A DNA stretch of 64,000 nt from CAITJF01 sp032654645 (GTDB taxonomy: Bacteria > Pseudomonadota > Gammaproteobacteria > Burkholderiales > Gallionellaceae): NCBI GenBank assembly GCA_032654645.1, contig JAULAW010000015.1, positions 558,001 through 622,000 of the forward strand, given 5' to 3'. The position numbers were made by a program, and so were the translations under genes. Below are positions 25,515 through 34,558 of the stretch, piece by piece (within the stretch, counting starts at the first letter, position 1; every line of letters starts with the position of its first letter). The notes below the pieces were generated by a model. The model saw only the letters and a program-made list of their open reading frames with translations. It did no database searches and was not told the DNA's origin.

Positions 25515-26840
25515 TCAAGCCCCCTTCGCGTCGTGATACTGCTGGAAGGCCAATTCCACCAGATTCGGGCCATCGCGGACGATCTCGCGACCCGTCTCGG
25601 GATCGTCTGGCTTGCGGCGAATGCGCCTGATGTTGGCGATGGCATCAAGCGGAGTGGCTGCGCCAACCTGTTCGCCGAGATCATTCTCGATGCCAGCCAC
25701 GTTGCCGGAATGAGGGTCAACGACCAACTTGACGGTCTTGCCGGCCAGCTCGAAAGGGACTTCAAAGCGTTTGCCCAGATAGGATACCGTGCCGTCCTTG
25801 TGCACATAACGGCTCAGGCGATGGTGGAACAGCGCATCAAGCTGGGCGGCGCGCTGCCCCAAGCTGCGGATCTTCGCCAAATCCTGCTGATATCGGGCCA
25901 GGGGTGTCAGGCCGCCGAGACCTGCATGAGCGGTGCGGTGATAGATATGTTCCAGCCAAGCCCATAGCCTGGCGTTGAGGTCGTCCAGGCAGGTGATGTG
26001 TCGTTCGTCGAGCTCGCTCAAGAATTGATCGCGGAAGGTGCGATGCCAACGCTCCAGCTTGCCCTTGCCCTCGGGCGCATAGGGGCGGCAATAGATCAGA
26101 TGGATACCCAGCCGTGCGCAGATTCCCTGCAAGGTATGGGCGCGGTAGGCGGCGCCGTTATCGACGACAAGCTTGATGGGTACGCCTCGCTTGAGCAGTG
26201 CCTGCTTGAGCACGCCCTCGATATCCAGAGCCGTTTCACCCAGACAGAAGGCGCTGTGATTGATCAGGCGTGAAGCATCGTCGATCAGCGAGACCAGGTA
26301 GACCTTGCGCAATTGCCCGTTGACGGGGATACGCGGGTCATGCATCACGTCACCATACCAGATGGTACCGGCCGATTCGGCGACAAAGCTGCGTTTCTCT
26401 TCGGGCATGCTGGCTGATCCGGTTGTTCGGGACAGGCCGTGTTGTTGTAACAGGCGGTGAATCGCCGAGCGGGACAGGCTGTCATGAGCAGCAAGGCCTG
26501 CAGACTCCAGCAGTTGACGGAGTTGCCGGATCGACCGGCGCGGATTTTCCCGCTTGGCATTGAGGATCGCTTCCTGTATCGAGTGAGGTAGCTTGGACTG
26601 CCCGCGATCGATGCGCGACTTGGGCACCAACCCCTCAATGCCGTTTTGCCGCCAGGTGTAATACCACGCCTCGATGGTCTTCTCGCCGAGATGGCGGCGT
26701 TGGGAACCTGGAATGGCATACTCCCGCCGTGCCAGGTCGCGAATGATCTGTTGGAGCTCCCCCCGTTCCAGCCGTTCACGACTCACCAGCGGCCCCAGCA
26801 CCGACAGGCGAAACAATGCTTTCGGATCAATCTCTTTCAT
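25515..26840 (-). CDS. IS481-like DDE transposase
   Basis: 441 residues: N-terminal HTH region ('IIRDLARREYAIPGSQRRHLGEKTIEAWYYTWRQNGIEGLVPKSR'), rve integrase core with 'GTIWYGDVMHDPRI', 'IKLVVDNGAAYRA' and 'YAPEGKGKLERWHRTFRDQFL' as D-D-E, and a Mu-type C-terminal beta domain ('DGTVSYLGKRFEVPFELAGKTVKLVVDP'). The gene is intact, but its partner ATPase (25513) is broken, so transposition is doubtful. Confidence 0.88.
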   Translation of the reverse strand: MKEIDPKALFRLSVLGPLVSRERLERGELQQIIRDLARREYAIPGSQRRHLGEKTIEAWYYTWRQNGIEGLVPKSRIDRGQSKLPHSIQEAILNAKRENPRRSIRQLRQLLESAGLAAHDSLSRSAIHRLLQQHGLSRTTGSASMPEEKRSFVAESAGTIWYGDVMHDPRIPVNGQLRKVYLVSLIDDASRLINHSAFCLGETALDIEGVLKQALLKRGVPIKLVVDNGAAYRAHTLQGICARLGIHLIYCRPYAPEGKGKLERWHRTFRDQFLSELDERHITCLDDLNARLWAWLEHIYHRTAHAGLGGLTPLARYQQDLAKIRSLGQRAAQLDALFHHRLSRYVHKDGTVSYLGKRFEVPFELAGKTVKLVVDPHSGNVAGIENDLGEQVGAATPLDAIANIRRIRRKPDDPETGREIVRDGPNLVELAFQQYHDAKGA

Positions 26841-26970
26841 GTGGACTCCTCGTTGTTAAAAAGAAGTCGGCATGAAACCAGAAATCAAAATCCGGAAACA
26901 CGGGGCAAAGTGTGTGGGGTCGAATGATGGCGCTAAGACCCCCGTTTCACATTGCGCCGGGAACGAGTCA

Positions 26971-27531
26971 TCATGGGACGTTCACTCCCTGCCGGTCGAG
27001 CCAGGCCATCGCATCGGATAGCGCCATGCAATCCAACCCAGCCCGCCAGAACGCCTTCCAGTCCGGGGCTCGCCCCAACTCTGGAAAGCGGCTGCGCAAG
27101 TGGAATCCAAAATCTCCGCTACGCGCTGCCAGCCACTGCCACCAGCGCCTGAGGGTACGACGGCAAGGTTGGGCGACAAGACTCGCGCCGTGCAGGGAAT
27201 AACCGGCCAGCAACACCAGCAAACACTGCTGCTGTGCCGCCCAGCCATACCATCGCCGGGGAGCAATGCAGGCCGGCAGGCGTGAACATGTGCGCCGACA
27301 CTGCCGGCAAGTGAATCGCAGAATGGGAACAGGGTTCAACTGGTTGCAAATTGGCGAACCCCGATCCGCCTTGCGGTGATAACAGCCGTGCCGCCAGAGA
27401 CGGTTCAGGCCGCAATGCGGGCAGGCGCGGGGTCGATAAACTTCCGGGGAATGAAGCAGCGTTTCAATATGTTGATGGAGCGTAAGCGCACCACAATCCC
27501 CAGACTTGCCGCCTGATTCAGATTTCCGCAT
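26971..27531 (-). CDS. Zinc-ribbon IS accessory protein (DUF6431-like)
   Basis: 186 residues from ATG 27531 with GGAG upstream. Two zinc knuckles (CPHC, then CRQCRRTCSR) are followed by a tryptophan/arginine-rich helical part ('RRWYGWAAQQQCLLVLLAGYSLHGASL'). I recall such proteins as IS-associated, of the DUF6431 kind, but cannot verify. It starts only 32 bp from the divergent IS66 tnpA start, which makes its ownership ambiguous: it may belong to the IS481-like unit (same strand, 130 bp upstream of the transposase) or be an extra gene of the IS66 element. Confidence 0.5.
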   Translation of the reverse strand: MRKSESGGKSGDCGALTLHQHIETLLHSPEVYRPRACPHCGLNRLWRHGCYHRKADRGSPICNQLNPVPILRFTCRQCRRTCSRLPACIAPRRWYGWAAQQQCLLVLLAGYSLHGASLVAQPCRRTLRRWWQWLAARSGDFGFHLRSRFPELGRAPDWKAFWRAGLDCMALSDAMAWLDRQGVNVP

Positions 27532-27563
27532 TCTTGCTCCTTCTATAACAAGGTGGAGCAAGC

Positions 27564-27875
27564 ATGAAGATGGGAACGGAATTTTGGGTAGCGCATGCAG
27601 CGGCCGCCAAGCTTGAAGCGATTTCGGCGAGTGCGTATGCGAGGCGGCACGGCCTCTCGGTTGCCGCTTTGTATTATTGGCAGCGCAAGCTGAGATCAAA
27701 TGCCGGGGTGAGCGAAGCCGGACAGGAAAGCAAATTCGTAGCGCTACGCGTTGCTGACCAGCGCCCATGCCTGTGCACCCTGGTGTTGCCGTCCGGTCTG
27801 CATTTGGAAATGTCGGCGCTCCCCACACCGGAATGGCTGGCAGCGCTTGGGCGCGCTTTGCCGGGAGCGCGTTAA
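27564..27875 (+). CDS. tnpA: IS66 accessory protein TnpA
   Basis: 103 residues. 'ISASAYARRHGLSVAALYYWQRKL' is the HTH of IS66 TnpA, followed by 'FVALRVADQ' and a C-terminal 'LPSGLHLEMSALPTPEWLAAL' typical of the family. The stop overlaps the tnpB start (TAATG). GGTGGAG lies just before the ATG. First gene of an IS66 set interrupted later in tnpC. Confidence 0.88.
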   Translation: MKMGTEFWVAHAAAAKLEAISASAYARRHGLSVAALYYWQRKLRSNAGVSEAGQESKFVALRVADQRPCLCTLVLPSGLHLEMSALPTPEWLAALGRALPGAR

Positions 27876-28231
27876 TGCATCCCGGCTGCCATATCGAACA
27901 AGTCTATCTGTGCCGGGATCCGATCGACTTCAGGAAAGCGATTAATGGGTTGAGCGCGATGGTCGAACAGGAGCTGGGTTTGAATCCGTTTGGAAGTGCG
28001 CTGTATGTATTCGTCAATCGTGCCCGGAACAAGATCAAGGTGTTGTACTGGCACCGCAATGGATTTTGCTTGTGGCAAAAGCGTTTGGAAGAGGAGAGAT
28101 TCCATTGGCCAAAACACAGCGAGTCGAACACCCAAGTGGTCACGATCAGAGAGTTCGAGTGGTTGCTGGAAGGCATTGATTTATGGAGAAATAAACCTCA
28201 TAAAACGCTGAATTATGCTTGCATTTCTTAG
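27875..28231 (+). CDS. tnpB: IS66 accessory protein TnpB
   Basis: 118 residues from ATG 27875. 'QVYLCRDPIDFRKAINGLSAMVEQELGLNPFGSALYVFVNRARNKIKVLYWHRNGFCLWQKRLEEERF' is the diagnostic IS66 Orf2 (TnpB) sequence. Length is normal. It lies between tnpA (overlapping by 1 bp) and tnpC (6-bp gap). Confidence 0.95.
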   Translation: MHPGCHIEQVYLCRDPIDFRKAINGLSAMVEQELGLNPFGSALYVFVNRARNKIKVLYWHRNGFCLWQKRLEEERFHWPKHSESNTQVVTIREFEWLLEGIDLWRNKPHKTLNYACIS

Positions 28232-28237
28232 GGGGAA

Positions 28238-29656
28238 ATGGCATGCTTCCGCATGCTCGAAGCAGTTGAAAAACCTTCTGTTTTCCCCTTGAATTCAACC
28301 TCCGGATTCACGCTCCCGGAACTCGTTTTACCGCCAACTTTACCGACTGATGTTGATGCGCTCACGGCGCTGCTGCATTCGTTGATCAAGTCACATGACG
28401 ATGTAAAACTTGCGGCGCTCAGTCACATCAAACGCGCCGAAGTGGACTACGAAACCCGCCTGCGGGAACTCTACGAACAAATCGCCCTGATGCGCCGCCG
28501 CATGTTCGGCCCGAGCTCCGAAAGTATCGCCCAGGGTCGCCTGTTCGACGAGGCGGAAGTACTGGCCGCGGCCTCTGCCGAGGCGCAAGATGTTGTGCCA
28601 TTGCCGGTGCCGGCCAAGGTTCAAAAGCCCGTGCGCGGCAAGCGCAGCCCGCTGCCGCCAGAACTTGAACGAGTAGAGCTCATTCACGACGTGCCGGAAA
28701 CAAAACGCACCTGCCCGTGCGGCACACCGATGGTGTTGATCGGGCAAGAAGTCAGCGAGCAGTTGGACATCATTCCGATGCAAGTGCGGGTGTTGCGGCA
28801 TATCCGGCTGGTCTATGGGTGCAAAGCCAGCGAACACGCACCGGTGACGGCGGCACTGCCGTCGCAACCCTTGCCCAAGAGCAATGCCAGTCCGGGTTTG
28901 CTGGCCATGCTGTTGACCACCAAGTATGTCGATGGGTTGCCGCTGGCACGATTCGAGAAAGTGCTGGCCCGTCACGATGTATTGGTGCCGCGCCAGACGC
29001 TGGCGCGCTGGGTGATCGGCGCGAGCACCGCGCTGCAACCGCTGCACAACCTGATGCGGGATGCCCTGTTTGATGCGCCGTTCATCCACATGGACGAAAC
29101 GGTGGTACAGGTGCTCAAGGAGAAGGGCAAAAGCCCCACCTCGCAAAGTTACATGTGGGTGCAAACGGGAGGGCCACCTGGAAAGCCGGTGGTGATTTAC
29201 GACTATGACCCGAGCCGTAGTGGTGAGGTGCCAGTGCGCCTGCTTGCTGGCTATCAGGGCTACTTGATGACGGATGGCTATGAGGGCTACAACAAACTGG
29301 CCAAAACAGAGGGCATCGAGCATCTGGTTTGCTGGGCGCATGTTCGCCGCAAGTTTGTTGAGGCCGCAAAGGTGCAGCCGAAAGGCACGCACGGCCATGC
29401 CGATCAGGCGGTCGCCATGATAGGCAAGCTTTACGGCATTGAGCGGGAGCACCAGGATTACAGCATTGAGGTGCGCCATGCGGCACGCCAGGACAAAAGC
29501 ATCCCGGCGCTGAACGAGCTGTATGACTGGATGGAAAAGTTGCTGCCCAGGGTTCCGCCCAAGAGCGTATTGGGTACCGCGCTGTCCTATATGCGGAATT
29601 ACTGGGGCAAGCTGGTTCGCTACCCTGAGCGCGGCGATCTGCCGGTCGACAACAAC
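28238..29656 (+). pseudogene. tnpC: IS66 transposase TnpC, 5' part (interrupted by RIT element)
   Basis: 473 codons up to the conserved 'DLPVDNN', where the sequence is broken. The N-terminal leucine-zipper and zinc region ('MRRRMFGPSSE', 'CPCGTPMVLIG') and the core ('FIHMDETVVQVL', 'YLMTDGYEGYNKL', 'LVCWAHVRRKF') are present. The missing end ('RCENAIRPFVVGRKAWLFSDTP...') resumes at 34559, and the two parts join in frame when 29657-34558 is removed. The frame that runs on to 29860 is artefactual. Confidence 0.93.
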
Positions 29657-29686
29657 CCGGTTCATGCCGTTAGCGGCATGAACCGG
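29657..29686. repeat. 30-bp perfect hairpin at the RIT/IS66 junction
   Basis: CCGGTTCATGCCG, loop TTAG, CGGCATGAACCGG: a 13-bp perfect stem. It is not part of tnpC coding sequence, since the tnpC frame resumes at 34559 directly after codon AAC at 29654-29656, so it came in with the RIT element or a preceding event. It partly resembles the ATGCCG core of the RIT terminal repeat and may mark the recombinase site. Confidence 0.7.
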
Positions 29687-29781
29687 GTAATGCCGACTCC
29701 AGGATTATGCCGCGTCGCAAAGTGCGGGGCTACAACTGTCGGGGGGATCCTTGTTCTTAGTTATCTTATTTGTCGGCATTA

Positions 29782-30777
29782 TCAAAGTGCATCGAGGAAG
29801 GCGAGCAACGGGTCGGGAGGCTTATACCGAGTTGGCACGACACCGCTCGCATTGGCGTGAGCGAGTGCGCGTTCCTTGAGTTGCATGTCGGCATGCAAGT
29901 ATATTTGTGTCGTCTCTGACGATTCGTGACCAAGCCAAAGAGCAATTACACTCAGGTCGATGCCATGTCGTAATAGACTCATTGCCGCCGCGTGCCTCAG
30001 CGTGTGCGGTGTCACGGATTTTTCCTTGAGCGAAGGACATGTCTGGCTCGCGGTTGTCGCATGACGCGACACGAGCCGCTGAAGTGCGTCAGCGCTGAGA
30101 TGTCCGCCTCGCGAACTCGGGAAGAGTGGGTCGCCAGGTTCGCCGGGCTGGCGCACTAACCATTCCTTCAGTACCGCGATGACATCCGGTCTTAGCGGTG
30201 TGCATCGCATTTTCCTGCCTTTGCCAAGGCAACGGACGTGAGCGCCGGTGCCGAGCGCAACGTCCTGCCGCCTGAGCGAAGTGAGTTCGCTATTGCGCAG
30301 GCCCGTTTGAACCGCGACAAGTAGAAGCGCTTGATCCCGTCTACCGATCCATGTTCCGGAATCAGGGGCTGCCACAAGGGCTGCAGCCTCTTCTTCGGTG
30401 AGAAACTCGACTGGGCCATGCTCATAGCGTTTCGATGGAATTGCAAGAATGCGTTGACACTGAAGACCAAGTGCCGGTTCATTGATTGCGACGAAACCAA
30501 AGAAGGCATGCACTGCGGCGAGGCGTGTGTTACGTGTCCGCACAGAGTTGCCTCTGTCCAGCTCAAGGTGCCGAAGGAATTTCTCCATGAAGGACGCATC
30601 GAGTTCTTCCATCAGCAATTTGGAGGGAGCACGTCCAACTTGCTGCGTAGCGAAACCCAACAGCAAACGGAATGTGTCGCGATAGCTCGCCACCGTGTGT
30701 GAACTTAGACCTTGCTGTTCCAGCAAACGCTGCGTAAAGAAACGCTGGACGAGTGATGGAAGACCTGCGGCGTTCAT
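29782..30777 (-). CDS. Tyrosine recombinase, third of RIT trio (RitC-like)
   Basis: 331 residues. SAM-like N-terminal domain ('QGLSSHTVASYRDTFRLLLGFA') and catalytic domain with Arg ('VQTGLRNSELTSLRRQDV'), HxxR ('VTPHTLRHAAAMSLL'), His ('WLGHESSETTQIYLHAD') and the catalytic Tyr in 'TQIYLH'. It overlaps the second recombinase by 4 bp. All catalytic residues are visible. The C-terminal 'GVVPTRYKPPDPLLAFLDAL' is typical of this recombinase group. Confidence 0.9.
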   Translation of the reverse strand: MNAAGLPSLVQRFFTQRLLEQQGLSSHTVASYRDTFRLLLGFATQQVGRAPSKLLMEELDASFMEKFLRHLELDRGNSVRTRNTRLAAVHAFFGFVAINEPALGLQCQRILAIPSKRYEHGPVEFLTEEEAAALVAAPDSGTWIGRRDQALLLVAVQTGLRNSELTSLRRQDVALGTGAHVRCLGKGRKMRCTPLRPDVIAVLKEWLVRQPGEPGDPLFPSSRGGHLSADALQRLVSRHATTASQTCPSLKEKSVTPHTLRHAAAMSLLRHGIDLSVIALWLGHESSETTQIYLHADMQLKERALAHANASGVVPTRYKPPDPLLAFLDAL

Positions 30778-31724
30778 GGTTGTTCTCCAAGTTGATCCTT
30801 CCCGAGATATTTGGCAGCAAGCTGGAGAAGCTCAGGAACCGCTTCGATGTACCAATAAGTGAGGCCGACGTCGACGTGACCGAGGTAGGTGGCAAGCTTC
30901 GGCAGTTCCAGTGTAACGTCCAGCCCGGCGCGATACCATTCGACAAGTCTGCCAGTCGCAAAACTATGCCTGAAATCCTGGAGGCGCGGCCCGTGACCAG
31001 TGCGCCCGTGTTCTGTCGGTACACGCAGGCCGACCGCGCGGGAAATTCTTGCAAACATGCAACGGGCAGAGCAACCATTCAACCTCATACCGCGCTCGCC
31101 AATGAGGAACGCATCACTTAACCGAAGCTGGCAGATCCGGTCACAGCATTGTGTATAGTGCTCAAGTGCAGCACGAGTCGACTCTTCAATCGGAACAAAG
31201 CGCGATTTCCCGAACTTCGATTCCCGGATTGATAGTATTCCGTTCACGAGGTCTACATCAGACCGGTCGAGTCCAATGGCCTCACTTGGCCTGAGGCCGG
31301 TCGCGACCAGAAGCCCGATAAGCGTCGAATAGCTCAGTGCCCGCATTCCTGTACGCGAATGCAGTCGGGCGGCTTGGGTCATGAGCAGGTCAATTTCATG
31401 GTCAGTATAGATATGCGGCGAATTGCGCCGTCGGCGCGCATTCAGGAGCCGCTTTGGCGGAACCTCGTTCCGGATATCGGTGGCACTGAGCCACGCAGCA
31501 AATCCCCTCACTTGTGAGAGGCGCCGTCCCCATGTGGCACGTTGGGCAAGTTTGGGTTCCATTGCCCAGCGCAGGGCCAGATCGATTGTAATGAACTCCG
31601 CTCCCTCGCGTTCGAGCAAGTCTACAAAGTGATCAAGTGCCAATGCCGGTTCATAGAATTTCGCTCCAAGGGCACGGCGAACGGCCACGTACTGGATCAG
31701 TGAGTCGCGGATCGTACCCATCAT
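30774..31724 (-). CDS. Tyrosine recombinase, second of RIT trio (RitB-like)
   Basis: 316 residues. The catalytic domain has Arg in 'LVATGLRPSEAIGLDRSDVDL', Lys in 'SKFGKSRFVPI', HxxR-like 'RLQDFRHSFATGRL' and 'LATYLGHVDVGLTYWYIEA' with His and Tyr. The start overlaps the ritA stop and its stop overlaps the ritC start, each by 4 bp. In trios the three recombinases are thought to act together; individual roles are not known from sequence. Confidence 0.9.
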   Translation of the reverse strand: MMGTIRDSLIQYVAVRRALGAKFYEPALALDHFVDLLEREGAEFITIDLALRWAMEPKLAQRATWGRRLSQVRGFAAWLSATDIRNEVPPKRLLNARRRRNSPHIYTDHEIDLLMTQAARLHSRTGMRALSYSTLIGLLVATGLRPSEAIGLDRSDVDLVNGILSIRESKFGKSRFVPIEESTRAALEHYTQCCDRICQLRLSDAFLIGERGMRLNGCSARCMFARISRAVGLRVPTEHGRTGHGPRLQDFRHSFATGRLVEWYRAGLDVTLELPKLATYLGHVDVGLTYWYIEAVPELLQLAAKYLGKDQLGEQP

Positions 31725-32744
31725 GCACCTCCCGTCGTTGGCCAGGCCCGGGCAACACCACGCAGGGCCTCAAAAGATACTTTTGCATAAATCGCAGTAC
31801 TGTCTTGTGATCGATGCCGCAAGACTTCAGCAATCTCTGCCATAGACGCGCCGTGACGAATCATCGTTGTCGCCAAGCCGTGACGGAACAGATGTGCGGC
31901 ACCCCGGCATGAGGGACGGAATCCTGCATGAGCAAAGGCCAGTCGGACTATATGGCCTATCGCTGCCGGTCCCGCCAAGCCAACTCGCGGCGCCCAAATT
32001 CGCAAAAATACCCGCCGGGATGCGCTTGCGCCACGATCCTCGTGAAGGTAGATTGCCAGCGCCTCACCAACATCGGATAGCAGTGGCACATGTTCAACCA
32101 TTTGGCCCTTGCCGTGTATAACGAGCTCCCCTGAACGCCAGAGGATGTCACCAAGTTCGAGTGCAACGATTTCGCTCGCGCGCAAGCCGAGTCGCGCCAA
32201 CAGCAGCAAGATTGCGTAGTCACGACGCCCGCGAGGCGTTGATCGATCCGTAGATGCGAGAACACATTCTTCTTGCTCTGGCGTGAGGAATTTAGGCACG
32301 GATGACTGCCGCCACTTGCTGACCGTGGGTACTGAATTCGAAAGATCACGCGGCGTATGCCCACGCAGAAAGAGGAAGTGGCAAAGCGAGCGGAGCGCTA
32401 CAGCCATGAGCCGCATGTACTCGCCTGATCGACCATTGCTGCGCGTAAGGAGATGGTTTCGGATCGTCACGGCGTCGAAGGTGCCAGGCAATACATGACC
32501 GTCGCCAGCATTCCGGCTATTAAGGAAATCACGAATGAAAGGTGCGTAAACGAGCACCGAATTCTCCGCAAGGCCACGATCTTGCCGCAGGTAATCCACG
32601 TAACGGCAATTGATGAGGTGAATTGCAGACTCGCCGCTCCGCGCCTCCAACGGAACTTCGGCCTGACAGCGCAGATATGCAAGTAGCAGCCGCAATACTG
32701 CAAGTTCGAACTGAACACGGGCCGCTGGTGGGCAAATTAATCGC

Positions 32745-34151
32745 TTAATTGTACTGTGTTATTAATTTCTCATTCCCCGCACGAACAGTTTTCCGCAACA
32801 GGGGCATTGCGGAAGGCTTCGGGCGATGGCTCGTGCCAATCGAAAACGCACGGTGGTGATCGACCACGGGATATGCCGCTGCATCGGCGCGAGTCCCGCG
32901 CGGGCTGAAGCCTTCGGGTACGGGAGGCGCTTTGAGTCGAGCGGAGTTTTTTTTAGCACCGGACAGCCGCTCCAGCATCAGGAAACCATAAGCCGCGATA
33001 CACAGGCTTGCGTGATGATGGAAGCCGCGCCAATTGCGCCCTTCGTAATGGCCGAGGCCGACCTCCTGCTTGAGTTCCCGGTAGTCCCGCTCGATGCGCC
33101 AGCGCATCTTGACGACGCCCACCAACTCCTTGAGCGGGATGTTTGCGGGCAAGGTGGACAGGAAGTAACGGGTCGGATCGGCTTCACCCTTGGGCCATTC
33201 GATGAGCAGCCATTCTTCCTCGCGGGGGCGATCCGCCTGTGCCGCGCGCACGCGTACCCGCGCAAAGCGCGAGGAGAGCGGTGCGTTGGTGCCTTCACGC
33301 CAAGTCAGGGTGCGATAGCATGTGGCCGGCAGCGCCTGCGCGAGTTCGCGCACGTTGATCGGCTGGTGGGCTTCATCGCGCAGCACCCGTGTGCGGGGTC
33401 GCCCATTCCCCTCTTTAACCGGTGCGGGCGCAGGTTGATGCTCACCCCACCAGACCGCAGTAGCCGGCCGTATGCCAACCGCATAAGGCAAACTGTTTGC
33501 CGATAGCCGATCACGCAACGCCGCTTCATCGCCATAGCCCGCATCCATGAGCACCGTGCCGCGCGGAATTCCGGCAGAAAGCGCGGCCTCGATCTGCGCC
33601 CAGGCAATTTCGCCCTTGGTCGCAAAAACAATCCCTTCAGGCACACCCGCACGCTCGCATCGCTGCTTGTCTTCGGTCCACTCGCGCGGCAGGTACAGCC
33701 GATAGTCCAACGGCAGGCTACCCTCGGCGGTAGCCAGCGACAGGCTTACCGCCACCTGGCAGTTGTCTGTCTTGCCCAGTTGGCCACAGTATTGGCGCGC
33801 CACACCGACCGAATGTTTGCCGTACTTGCGACAGCCCGTGTCATCGATTATCCAGAAACAAGGAGCGCGTCCCGCATCACTCAGCTTCGGTATCACTTCA
33901 CGCGCTACAGCAGCGAGCAATTCCGTATCGCTCCATTCAGAGTCGGCTACCAGATGGTGCATCGATTGGTGCGCCGAGCGCACATCCTGCGGATACACCC
34001 GCGCCGCCATCGGCTCCACGCTCTTGCGCTGTCCCGGCAGCATCAGACCTCGCAGATACCAGCGCGCTGGCGTGGCTCGATCCGCGTGCCCCAGAGCCTC
34101 AACCATTACATCGCTGTAGCATTCAAAGCGTGATTCTAGGCTGTTACCCAT
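32745..34151 (-). CDS. IS701-like DDE transposase
   Basis: 468 residues with the DDE_5-type core: 'CFWIIDDTGCRKYGKHSVGVARQYCGQLGKTDNCQ', 'TVLMDAGYGDEAALRDRL' and 'MRWRIERDYRELKQEVGLGHYEGR', giving D, D and E. The stop codon TAA lies in the target duplication (32745-32748) and the last sense codon takes its third base from it, so the element supplies no stop of its own. No frame break is seen and the enzyme looks functional. Confidence 0.92.
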   Translation of the reverse strand: MGNSLESRFECYSDVMVEALGHADRATPARWYLRGLMLPGQRKSVEPMAARVYPQDVRSAHQSMHHLVADSEWSDTELLAAVAREVIPKLSDAGRAPCFWIIDDTGCRKYGKHSVGVARQYCGQLGKTDNCQVAVSLSLATAEGSLPLDYRLYLPREWTEDKQRCERAGVPEGIVFATKGEIAWAQIEAALSAGIPRGTVLMDAGYGDEAALRDRLSANSLPYAVGIRPATAVWWGEHQPAPAPVKEGNGRPRTRVLRDEAHQPINVRELAQALPATCYRTLTWREGTNAPLSSRFARVRVRAAQADRPREEEWLLIEWPKGEADPTRYFLSTLPANIPLKELVGVVKMRWRIERDYRELKQEVGLGHYEGRNWRGFHHHASLCIAAYGFLMLERLSGAKKNSARLKAPPVPEGFSPRGTRADAAAYPVVDHHRAFSIGTSHRPKPSAMPLLRKTVRAGNEKLITQYN

Positions 34152-34213
34152 GACCTACCTCCACGGTTGCTTGAAGATATCGCGATAATGGCATGTTTTA
34201 TAACACAGTACAA
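32749..34213 (-). mobile_element. IS701-like element (1465 bp) with TTAA duplication
   Basis: Terminal inverted repeats TTGTACTGTGTTAT at 32749-32762 and complement at 34200-34213. Flanks carry the 4-bp direct repeat TTAA (32745-32748, 34214-34217), consistent with the 4-bp duplications of IS701-type elements. Excision restores the recombinase frame around it. One transposase gene fills the element. Confidence 0.92.
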
Positions 34214-34558
34214 TTAACGAACGTAGCAATAACGGATTCATCAAGGTGAGCCAAGGTGATGTTTTGGTCCTTCATCCATCGCGCGAAGGTCGTCAACACC
34301 CATCGTTTTTTACGAAGCGTTTCTTCAGAATACCGCGCAGTCCTCAGTTGTTCGAGGAATGCTTCAATGTGATGGAACTGCAGCGCTTCGGATACGCCAT
34401 ATTTGTTCGTGTTTATCGTATTCATGTGATTTCTCCTTGACCGGCGTAATTGCCAGCAAGAAGAAATCATACGGATTATGCCGACTTGGCTTTCACAGGA
34501 GGCTCGGGAGAGTGAAGCCATTGTCGATGAAGCGGCATAATCCGGGAGTCGGCATTAC

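Larger units (their letters stand above)
31721..34425 (-). pseudogene. Tyrosine recombinase, first of RIT trio (RitA-like), interrupted by IS701-like element
   Basis: ATG 34425 (AGGAGA upstream) begins MNTINTNKYGVSEALQFHHI and reads to 34218. The IS lies between 32749 and 34213 with TTAA on both sides. Removing it and one TTAA restores a continuous 411-codon frame through '...ESVIATFVKRLICPPAARVQF...' to 31721. The catalytic domain is intact in the downstream part: 'RLGLRASEIVALEL', 'AAHLFRHGLATTMIRHG', 'VLRHRSQDSTAIYAKV'. In its present state the gene is split. Confidence 0.9.

Noticed and set aside
28391..29665. 424-residue open frame antisense to IS66 tnpC
   Set aside because: It lies entirely over the tnpC coding sequence and shows no family features.
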